A model generated the notes under the pieces. It had not been told where the DNA came from and made no database searches. It was given only the letters and a program-made list of their open reading frames with translations. From Rhodospirillaceae bacterium UBA6219 (GTDB lineage: Bacteria; Pseudomonadota; Alphaproteobacteria; Rhodospirillales; Magnetospirillaceae), in assembly GCA_002435715.1 (NCBI GenBank), contig DISD01000061.1, positions 1 through 12,496 of the forward strand: DNA of 12,496 nt, given 5' to 3'. Numbering within the stretch: position 1 is the stretch's first letter; every line of letters begins with the position of its first letter. Shown piece by piece: positions 7,822 to 12,496 of this stretch. A program made the translations under genes and the position numbers.

Positions 7822-8131
7822 CTGCGCAGAAATCCACCTGATGTGAGAACAAGGACGAGACCTCCGAAAAGCCTAAGGAGTCCAGGGCTTAGGAAGCTTA
7901 TCCCGACAGTTGCGTTAAAACGCCTGGGGCGTGCCACAGTTTTTCGCATTGCGCACAACAATCTTGATCCGTTGCTGTTGATTCCGTGGGTGGTATCAAT
8001 TGTTCGGCATCAACATTATGCACAATATATCCAGGTTGACTTGTGAAACCGACCAGATACCACAGTTATATTTTATCTAAAATATTGGCATACTTCGATT
8101 GTGGGCAGAGAAACTGGAGGGGGATGCGGCG
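7822..8131. other. Divergent intergenic region between luxR and the receiver gene
   Basis: A 310-base, comparatively AT-rich stretch without a gene. Near luxR lie the dyad at 7872-7893 and a short hairpin, acgcc-tgg-ggcgt (7920-7932). The middle has partly repeated and inverted aacaa/ttgat elements (about 7955-8010). Near the receiver gene there is TTGTGA (8041-8046) with GTTATA 18 bases on (8065-8070), a weak promoter candidate. The string ccacagtt occurs at both 7935 and 8060. I see no RNA gene. Confidence 0.6.
7872..7893. promoter_or_regulatory. Dyad CCTAAG-N10-CTTAGG upstream of luxR
   Basis: A perfect 6-base inverted repeat with a 10-base spacer, centred about 60 bases before the luxR start codon. 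The overall size (22 bases) is close to a lux box (18-20 bases), and the position suits an operator used for autoregulation. It does not follow the common CT-N12-AG spacing of known lux boxes, so the binding factor is open. Confidence 0.35.
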
Positions 8132-8509
8132 ATGATATTGGTGGCTGAGGATGATTTATGCCTGCGTCAATCAATTGACGAGGTGTTGACCATGATGGGA
8201 TACACCACCCAAACGGCATCGGATGGTGCTGAAGTCGTTGGCCTTATCAACTCGGGGTTAGATGTTTCGGTGATTCTGATGGACATCGAAATGCCCGTCA
8301 TGAATGGCCTGGAGGCAACGCGTGCGATCCGATCGATCGAAGGTGTCGGAAGAACGGTGCGGATTATCGGCCATACGGGCCGAAGCGGACAGGACGTGAT
8401 TGATGCCTGCCTTGCTGCCGGCATGAACAGCGTCGTCACAAAGGGATTGCTCGACGATATCCTCACCTGCCTGAGCTCCGAGGACGGGGGGCAAGATCCG
8501 TCCGGCTGA
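8132..8509 (+). CDS. Single-domain response regulator (receiver only)
   Basis: A 125-residue protein consisting only of a CheY-like receiver domain. The start at ATG 8132 is fixed by a strong GGAGGGG eight bases upstream; a longer TTG start at 8099 would precede that site. Seen residues: acidic cluster E6-D7-D8, phosphoacceptor D51 in ILMDIEMPVMNG, T82, and K104. Two positions are unusual: the switch aromatic three residues before the lysine is V101, and the usual Lys-Pro is Lys-Gly (K104-G105). There is no output domain, so it probably signals by protein contact, as a phosphorelay intermediate or connector. No histidine kinase is in the window. It is transcribed divergently from luxR. Confidence 0.9.
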   Translation: MILVAEDDLCLRQSIDEVLTMMGYTTQTASDGAEVVGLINSGLDVSVILMDIEMPVMNGLEATRAIRSIEGVGRTVRIIGHTGRSGQDVIDACLAAGMNSVVTKGLLDDILTCLSSEDGGQDPSG

Positions 8510-8586
8510 TCCCTCGCCGGTCGCCGATCCGGACCTTGCTTCGGGTGGCCGTCGGCAGATGCGGCTTAAGACGCGCGAACTGGTCG

Positions 8587-9063
8587 TCAGTCTTCGTAGG
8601 GCGTTCCGTCTTTGTGGAAGAAGCGCCAGGCGCCGTCGATGTTGCGGGCGGTCAGGTCGTCGTCGGGGTAATCCACGCTGTCACCCGGGGCGCGGTCACC
8701 GATTTCCAGATAGACCAAATCCTGGTCCCCCAGATTCAGCAATTGGTGGGCGCCACCGCCGGCCTTGAAGCCGGCGCACATGCCGGCTGACACCAAGGTG
8801 TCGCCCGCGTCGTCACGCAAAGTGGCGGTGCCTTCCAACACATAGATGAATTCGTCTTGCACGCTGTGGGCATGACGCAGGGCCGAGGCGCTGCCGGGCG
8901 GCAGCCGGGTCAGGTTGATGCCGAAATTGGTCAGCCCGAACAGATCGCCCAAGGGGCGTTTGACGCGGCCGGCCACCGACGCGGCGAATGGGGCGGGATA
9001 GATCGAGGGCTTGGTGCGGGGTGGGGCCTCGGCGGCGACGATGGCGGCGGGTTTCTTGGTCAT
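8587..9063 (-). CDS. Cupin-domain protein (COG3837-like)
   Basis: A 158-residue single cupin. The ATG at 9061-9063 is chosen because it gives the family's usual N-terminus and has AAGG six bases upstream; a start 21 codons earlier adds only an Arg-rich tail. Motif 1 is RHAHSVQDEFIYVLEG, giving metal ligands H64, H66 and E71; motif 2 is AGGGAHQLLN with H106. The pattern IYPAPFAASVAGRVKR, then FGINLTRLPPG and a C-terminal DGTPYED, resembles the uncharacterised cupin group COG3837. The substrate is unknown; a metal-dependent small-molecule enzyme or sugar-binding role is possible. It lies 82 bases after the cytochrome gene on the same strand and may belong to that transcript. Confidence 0.88.
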   Translation of the reverse strand: MTKKPAAIVAAEAPPRTKPSIYPAPFAASVAGRVKRPLGDLFGLTNFGINLTRLPPGSASALRHAHSVQDEFIYVLEGTATLRDDAGDTLVSAGMCAGFKAGGGAHQLLNLGDQDLVYLEIGDRAPGDSVDYPDDDLTARNIDGAWRFFHKDGTPYED

Positions 9064-9145
9064 GGCGGCCTTGCGGATGGAAACGCGGACACCGACACAG
9101 TGTCGGCGTCGCCGCGCCATCATCAAGGGTTAAATTGCTGCCGTC

Positions 9146-9835
9146 TCAATCGTCGAGGGTCGAGACATAGGCCCATAAATCTTCCCAATTCCTGGCGGAT
9201 TTGGGCCGCATCAATTCGTCCACATCGTCATGTTCGCGGGCCCCGGACAGGAACAGCCCCACCTGGGTGTGCAGATAGGGCATGTGCTGTTGAGCCAGTG
9301 GCGGTTTTTTCACCCGGCCTTGGCCGTCGCGGCCGTGGCATTCCATGCAATCGGCGTTGAACAAAGCCTTGCCGGCCTCGACATCGCCGGGCTGACGTGG
9401 AATCTGCACCGCTTGCTTGGCCAATTTCAGGCGCTCAAAGGCGTCCATGGCCACGTCGTCGGCCGGCGGATGACGCGGCGGCGTGATCGAGGCCAGGTAA
9501 TAAGCGACGTCGAGCACGTCCTTTTCCGGCAATTCGCGTTCATTGGCGTAGGGGATCATCGGAATGTTTTCGCGGGTTCGCGATTTGAAGGCGCGCAATT
9601 GCTCGGCGATGTATTCGGGGTGCAGGCCGGAAAGGCGCGGATAGACGCCGCCGCCGCCGCCTTCGCCGAATTCGCCGTGGCAGGCGGCGCAGGTGCGCAT
9701 GATGTCGCGCCCGGCATCGGCGTCGTATGTCCAGGTCTTGCCGTTGGGCAAGGTCCGGGGTTCGGGGGCGTTCTGCGCCCAAACCGGCGCGGCCAGTCCC
9801 GTCACCACAATCATCATCGCCATTGCCGCACGCAT
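9146..9835 (-). CDS. Periplasmic diheme cytochrome c (c4/c553 type)
   Basis: A 229-residue exported protein. ATG 9833-9835 follows GGGGTG at six bases; a GTG start three codons earlier is possible but places the ribosome site inside the gene. Residues 1-20 form a signal peptide with a hydrophobic core and probable cleavage after VWA. Two CXXCH heme sites are present, CAACH (49-53) and CMECH (163-167), each in its own cytochrome domain of about 90-100 residues. M93 in NIPMIPYA is the likely axial ligand of heme 1; the Met of DELMRP may serve heme 2. It should carry electrons in the periplasm, typically to a terminal oxidase. It lies 97 bases downstream of mogA. Confidence 0.93.
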   Translation of the reverse strand: MRAAMAMMIVVTGLAAPVWAQNAPEPRTLPNGKTWTYDADAGRDIMRTCAACHGEFGEGGGGGVYPRLSGLHPEYIAEQLRAFKSRTRENIPMIPYANERELPEKDVLDVAYYLASITPPRHPPADDVAMDAFERLKLAKQAVQIPRQPGDVEAGKALFNADCMECHGRDGQGRVKKPPLAQQHMPYLHTQVGLFLSGAREHDDVDELMRPKSARNWEDLWAYVSTLDD

Positions 9836-9932
9836 GAAGGTCACCCCACGGAAATCAAGTCATCCATGGTTTTCACCTGGAACATCGCCTGCGGGCTTTG
9901 AGCGCGGTCAAGCCAAGGTTTGTCAGGTGGCG

Positions 9933-10469
9933 CTATTTCGCCTTGGGCCGAAACGCCTTGCAGAATTCCGGGTCGGTTTCCAGGAACGGGCCGCCGATCA
10001 GGTCGATGCAATAAGGAATGGCCGGCATCACCGCTTCCAGGCAATCGGCGATGGCGCTGGGCTTGCCCGGCAGGTTGACGATCAGCGATTGGCCGCGAAT
10101 GCCGGCGGTCTGGCGCGACAGGATGGCGGTGGGCACCACCTTCAGGCTGACGGCGCGCATCAATTCGCCGAAACCCGGCATCATTTTGTCGCACACCGCC
10201 TCGGTGGCTTCCGGCGTCACGTCGCGCGGTGCCGGGCCGGTGCCGCCGGTGGTGACGATGAGCGCGCATTTTTCCACGTCGGCCAGTTCGCGCAAGGTCG
10301 CCTCGATGAGGTCTTGGTCGTCGGCGATCAGCCGCGCCACCGGCCGCCACGGGCTGGTGAGCGCCTTGCCCAGCCAGTCCACCATGGCCGGGCCGCCGAG
10401 ATCTTGATAGACGCCGGTCGAGGCGCGGTCGGAAATGGTGACGACGCCGATGGGCGCTTCCTTGGTCAT
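9933..10469 (-). CDS. mogA: Molybdopterin adenylyltransferase MogA
   Basis: A 178-residue protein that adenylylates molybdopterin with MgATP, the activating step before molybdate insertion in molybdenum-cofactor synthesis; cytoplasmic. It aligns along its whole length with E. coli MogA as I remember it: IGVVTISDRAS at the N-terminus, TTGGTGPAPRDVTPEA (73-88), MPGFGELMR, PTAILSRQ, NLPGKP, and a C-terminal PYCIDLIGGP. D50 and D83 correspond to the aspartates needed for activity in E. coli (D49 and D82). GAGG lies eight bases before the ATG. It starts 15 bases after the stop of the flavoprotein gene, so the two are very probably cotranscribed, although a functional link is not obvious. Confidence 0.95.
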   Translation of the reverse strand: MTKEAPIGVVTISDRASTGVYQDLGGPAMVDWLGKALTSPWRPVARLIADDQDLIEATLRELADVEKCALIVTTGGTGPAPRDVTPEATEAVCDKMMPGFGELMRAVSLKVVPTAILSRQTAGIRGQSLIVNLPGKPSAIADCLEAVMPAIPYCIDLIGGPFLETDPEFCKAFRPKAK

Positions 10470-10484
10470 GTCGAATCCTCGTGC

Positions 10485-11852
10485 TTAGACGATCTTGCCG
10501 GGGTTCAGAATATTCATCGGGTCCAGCGCCGCCTTGACGGAACGCATGACGTCCAGCGCCTCGCCCATTTCCTCGGCCAGGAACGCCATCTTGCCCTGGC
10601 CGATGCCGTGTTCGCCGGTGCAGGTGCCGCCCAGACGCAGGGCGCGCCGCACGATGCGGTGGTTCAGGCGCTCGGCTTCGGCTTCGTCCTCGGCGCTGTT
10701 GGGATCGACCAGCAGCAGGACATGGAAATTGCCGTCGCCCACATGGCCGACGATGGTGGATTTCAGCCGCGACTGGTCCAAATCGGCGCGGGTTTCCAAC
10801 AGGCATTCGGCCAGGCGCGAAATGGGAACGCAGGCGTCGGTGGTATAGGCGCGGCTACCTGGTTGCAGGTTGATGCCGGCGTAATAAGCGGAATGGCGCG
10901 CCGCCCACAGCTTGGTGCGGTCCTCGGCGGCAAGCGCCCATTGAAAGCCGTCGGCACCGAATTCGGCGGCGATGGCCTGGACCCGTTCCGCCTGTTCCTG
11001 GACGCCCGCTTCCGAGCCGTGGAATTCGAAGAACAAAGTCGGCGCCACTTTGTGGTCGGTCTTGGAATAGCGGTTGACCGCGTCCACCATGGCCGCGTCC
11101 ATCAGCTCGACGCGGGCCACCGGGATGCCCGATTGGATGGTCAGGATCACCGTGTTGACCGCCGATTCCAGGTCGGGGAAGGGGCAGAATGCGGCCGAGG
11201 TCGCCTCGGGGATGCCGTGCAGACGCAGGGTCAGCTCGGTGATGATGCCCAAGGTGCCTTCCGAGCCCACGAACAATCGGGTCAGGTCATACCCGGCCGA
11301 GGATTTGCGGGCGCGGCTGGCGGTCCGGATGACGCGGCCATCGGCCAGCACCACTTCCAGCGACAAGACGTTGTCGCGCATGGTGCCGTAACGCACCGCG
11401 TTGGTACCGCTGGCCCTTGTCGCCGCCATGCCGCCCAAGGACGCGTCGGCGCCGGGATCGATGGGAAAGAACAAGCCGCTGTCGCGTAAGTATTCGTTCA
11501 GCTGCTTGCGGGTGATGCCGGGCTGGATGGTGACGTCCAGATCCTCGGGGCGGACCTCCAAGACCTGGTTCATGCCGTTCAGGTCGATGCAGACACCGCC
11601 CTGGATGGCGCGGATATGGCCTTCCAGCGAGGTGCCGGTGCCAAAGGCGATGACCGGTACCTGATGGGCGGCACAGGCCTTGACGGCAAAGACCACGTCT
11701 GCGGTGCAAAGGGCGAAGACCACCGCGTCGGGGGGGCAGGGCGGGAAATGGGATTCGTCCTTGCCGTGATGTTCACGCACCGCCGCCGACAGGGACAAGC
11801 GGTCGCCGAAATGGCCACAAAGCTGATCAAGCAAGGACTGGGGCAGGGACAT
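10485..11852 (-). CDS. dld: FAD-linked D-lactate dehydrogenase (LDHD-type)
   Basis: A 455-residue flavoprotein. The N-terminal half is a PCMH-type FAD-binding domain with PVIAFGTGTSLEGH, PGADASLGGMAATRASGTNA, YGTMRDNVL and LFVGSEGTLGIITE. The C-terminal FAD-oxidase domain has GHVGDGNFH (about 369-377) and TCTGEHGIGQGK (about 410-421), holding the metal/substrate histidines, and ends NPGKIV. It follows mammalian and bacterial LDHD (D-lactate dehydrogenase, cytochrome; EC 1.1.2.4) more closely than GlcD of glycolate oxidase, for example CTGEHGIG rather than ITGEHGIG. No signal peptide, so cytoplasmic or membrane-associated. The true substrate may be another D-2-hydroxy acid. ATG 11850-11852 was chosen over a TTG 11 codons upstream. 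It heads the cluster with mogA. Confidence 0.88.
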   Translation of the reverse strand: MSLPQSLLDQLCGHFGDRLSLSAAVREHHGKDESHFPPCPPDAVVFALCTADVVFAVKACAAHQVPVIAFGTGTSLEGHIRAIQGGVCIDLNGMNQVLEVRPEDLDVTIQPGITRKQLNEYLRDSGLFFPIDPGADASLGGMAATRASGTNAVRYGTMRDNVLSLEVVLADGRVIRTASRARKSSAGYDLTRLFVGSEGTLGIITELTLRLHGIPEATSAAFCPFPDLESAVNTVILTIQSGIPVARVELMDAAMVDAVNRYSKTDHKVAPTLFFEFHGSEAGVQEQAERVQAIAAEFGADGFQWALAAEDRTKLWAARHSAYYAGINLQPGSRAYTTDACVPISRLAECLLETRADLDQSRLKSTIVGHVGDGNFHVLLLVDPNSAEDEAEAERLNHRIVRRALRLGGTCTGEHGIGQGKMAFLAEEMGEALDVMRSVKAALDPMNILNPGKIV

Positions 11853-11885
11853 GGCGGGGCTTTCCCGGGCGTTCAAGGGGGGCAA

Positions 11886-11915
11886 AGACTAGCCCAGGCA
11901 GGTTTGTGCTTGCAA
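11886..11915 (-). promoter_or_regulatory. Possible promoter of the flavoprotein-mogA operon
   Basis: On the minus strand TTGCAA (11910-11915) is followed after 18 bases by TAGTCT (11886-11891), 34 bases before the ATG of the flavoprotein gene. The -10 match is weak. The -35 hexamer is the same palindromic TTGCAA used by the opposing SRP RNA promoter. Confidence 0.3.
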
Positions 11916-11938
11916 TCAGGGCGATGAGTGTCGATATT
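11910..11938 (+). promoter_or_regulatory. Sigma-70-type promoter of the SRP RNA
   Basis: TTGCAA (11910-11915), a 17-base spacer and GATATT (11933-11938). The expected start of transcription, six to eight bases on, coincides with the 5' end of the SRP RNA helix near 11945, which supports the call. Confidence 0.7.
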
Positions 11939-11943
11939 CCGCG

Positions 11944-12046
11944 CCGGGAGACCGGCGATGGACGAGCCCGTCGCCAACCCGGTCAGGTCCGGAAGGAAGC
12001 AGCCGTAACGATTTCCGGTTCGGGTCGTTGTCCGGTCTCCCACCTC
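11944..12046 (+). ncRNA. ffs: 4.5S signal recognition particle RNA
   Basis: A small bacterial SRP RNA of about 100 bases. The hallmark apical and symmetric-loop segment GGTCAGGTCCGGAAGGAAGC (11981-12000) is the Ffh-binding region. The ends pair: gggagaccgg (11946-11955) with ccggtctccc (12032-12041), forming the long terminal helix. It works with Ffh and FtsY in cotranslational targeting of membrane proteins. It lies between its own promoter and a strong terminator, so it is an independent unit. Exact ends are uncertain by a few bases. Confidence 0.95.
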
Positions 12047-12051
12047 AGAAG

Positions 12052-12078
12052 AAAGCCGCCCCTTGGGCGGCTTTTTCA
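12052..12078 (+). terminator. Rho-independent terminator of ffs
   Basis: A 10-base perfect stem, aaagccgccc (12052-12061) with gggcggcttt (12065-12074), a 3-base loop and a run of T residues (12072-12076). It follows the SRP RNA end directly. Confidence 0.92.
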
Positions 12079-12120
12079 TTGCCAGCCGCCGCTTGGCCAA
12101 AAAAATCGCACCGATGTCGC

Positions 12121-12149
12121 TTGACTCCTGTGACAGGCCCTCCTAGATG
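12121..12149 (+). promoter_or_regulatory. Promoter of groES
   Basis: TTGACT (12121-12126), a 17-base spacer and TAGATG (12144-12149) make a good sigma-70-type promoter. The start site would fall at the beginning of the CIRCE element. The same stretch, CTTGACTC with CCCTCCTA, partly resembles a heat-shock sigma-32 promoter, so dual recognition is possible. Confidence 0.65.
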
Positions 12150-12150
12150 G

Positions 12151-12177
12151 TTGGCACTCGTCGGGGAAGAGTGCTAA
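12151..12177. promoter_or_regulatory. CIRCE element, HrcA operator
   Basis: TTGGCACTC-N9-GAGTGCTAA matches the CIRCE consensus TTAGCACTC-N9-GAGTGCTAA with one change (A to G at the third base of the left arm). CIRCE is bound by the repressor HrcA, which keeps groESL low at normal temperature. It lies directly downstream of the -10 hexamer, where bound HrcA would block transcription initiation. Confidence 0.95.
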
Positions 12178-12239
12178 CAGCCCCCCCTACCCGACATTTC
12201 CATTCCTGGGACCAAACCGTATTGACGGAGGGTTTGTTT

Positions 12240-12496
12240 ATGAAGTTCCGCCCGCTCCATGATCGTGTGCTGGTGAAGCGCGTTGACGCGGAAGAAAAGA
12301 CCGCTGGTGGCATCATCATCCCCGACACCGCTAAGGAAAAGCCGATGCAGGGCGAAGTCGTCGCCGTCGGTTCCGGCGTGCGCGGCGAAGATGGCAAGAT
12401 CGTCGCTTTGGACGTCAAGGCCGGTGACCGCATCCTGTTCGGCAAGTGGTCCGGCACCGAGATCAGGCTCCACGGCGAGGACCTGCTGATCATGAA
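12240..12496 (+). CDS. groES: Co-chaperonin GroES (Cpn10), right edge cuts it
   Basis: The first 85 residues of GroES, which is usually about 95-97 residues long. It begins MKFRPLHDRVLVKR, has the mobile loop EEKTAGGIIIPDTAKEKPMQ that contacts GroEL, then GEVVAVG and AGDRILFGKW, and reaches EDLLIM at the edge; only the last dozen residues are missing. GGAGGG seven bases before the ATG fixes the start. GroES caps the GroEL cage during protein folding in the cytoplasm. groEL is expected just beyond the right edge. Control is by the CIRCE element and promoter upstream. Confidence 0.98.
   Translation, partial: MKFRPLHDRVLVKRVDAEEKTAGGIIIPDTAKEKPMQGEVVAVGSGVRGEDGKIVALDVKAGDRILFGKWSGTEIRLHGEDLLIM

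Noticed and set aside
7025..7852. 275-codon minus-strand ORF overlapping luxR
   Set aside because: It is a different frame over the LuxR gene, which has full family motifs in its own frame. This one gives an Arg/Gly/His-rich product with no domain.
7513..8046. 177-codon plus-strand ORF over the luxR start and upstream region
   Set aside because: Mostly antisense to luxR, no plausible ribosome site, no recognisable protein.
8099..8131. TTG start giving an 11-residue longer receiver protein
   Set aside because: The strong GGAGGGG lies inside this extension and points to ATG 8132, which starts exactly at the first strand of the receiver fold.
9836..9932. Short ORF (14 codons, MFQVKTMDDLISVG) ending at the start of the cytochrome gene
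   Set aside because: No ribosome site and no sign of attenuation structure; probably chance.
9693..11489. Plus-strand ORF of 598 codons opposite the flavoprotein, mogA and cytochrome genes
   Set aside because: It spans three clearly recognisable minus-strand genes and gives a low-complexity His/Gly/Ala-rich protein. It is an antisense shadow.
1..12496. CRISPR arrays, insertion sequences, tRNA or rRNA genes, phage attachment sites
   Set aside because: No regularly spaced direct repeats, transposase motifs, terminal inverted repeats or tRNA-like folds were seen. The only periodic repeats are in-frame protein repeats of the giant gene.

Overview
The window is GC-rich bacterial DNA. It carries a groES-type gene with a CIRCE element, a small bacterial SRP RNA, a LuxR-type AHL regulator, a MogA of proteobacterial type and an LDHD-type flavoprotein. 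Together these point to an alphaproteobacterium, most likely a Rhodospirillales relative such as Magnetospirillum. That assignment is inference from gene style and was not confirmed by any search.

Layout. (1) Positions 1-6691, minus strand: the first ~2,230 residues of one giant, probably secreted or surface protein that runs off the left edge. It has an N-terminal LEPRLMFDG motif, a DUF4347-like domain with a His/Cys pair, seven propeller-like repeats, VCBS-type and cadherin/Ig-like modules, a possible lectin-like region and a low-complexity linker. Because its stop lies outside the window, a search for closed ORFs shows only its shadows. (2) 6692-7065: a 374-base gap with two inverted repeats and a doubtful small ORF. 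(3) 7066-7821, minus: a LuxR-type regulator with the acyl-homoserine-lactone pocket residues intact and no luxI in view. (4) 7822-8131: a divergent intergenic region with a dyad just upstream of luxR. (5) 8132-8509, plus: a stand-alone receiver protein. (6) 8587-11852, minus: four genes in the order D-lactate dehydrogenase-like flavoprotein, mogA, diheme cytochrome c, cupin. (7) 11910-12078, plus: promoter, SRP RNA (ffs) and terminator. (8) 12121-12496, plus: promoter, CIRCE and the start of groES, cut by the right edge.

How the parts may work together. The luxR gene lies immediately upstream of the giant gene on the same strand, which suggests density-dependent control of a large adhesin-like protein. 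This is the most interesting unit in the window. The flavoprotein and mogA are 15 bases apart and probably cotranscribed; the cytochrome and cupin follow after gaps of about 97 and 82 bases. The right-hand third is housekeeping (protein targeting and chaperonin) with textbook regulatory signals.
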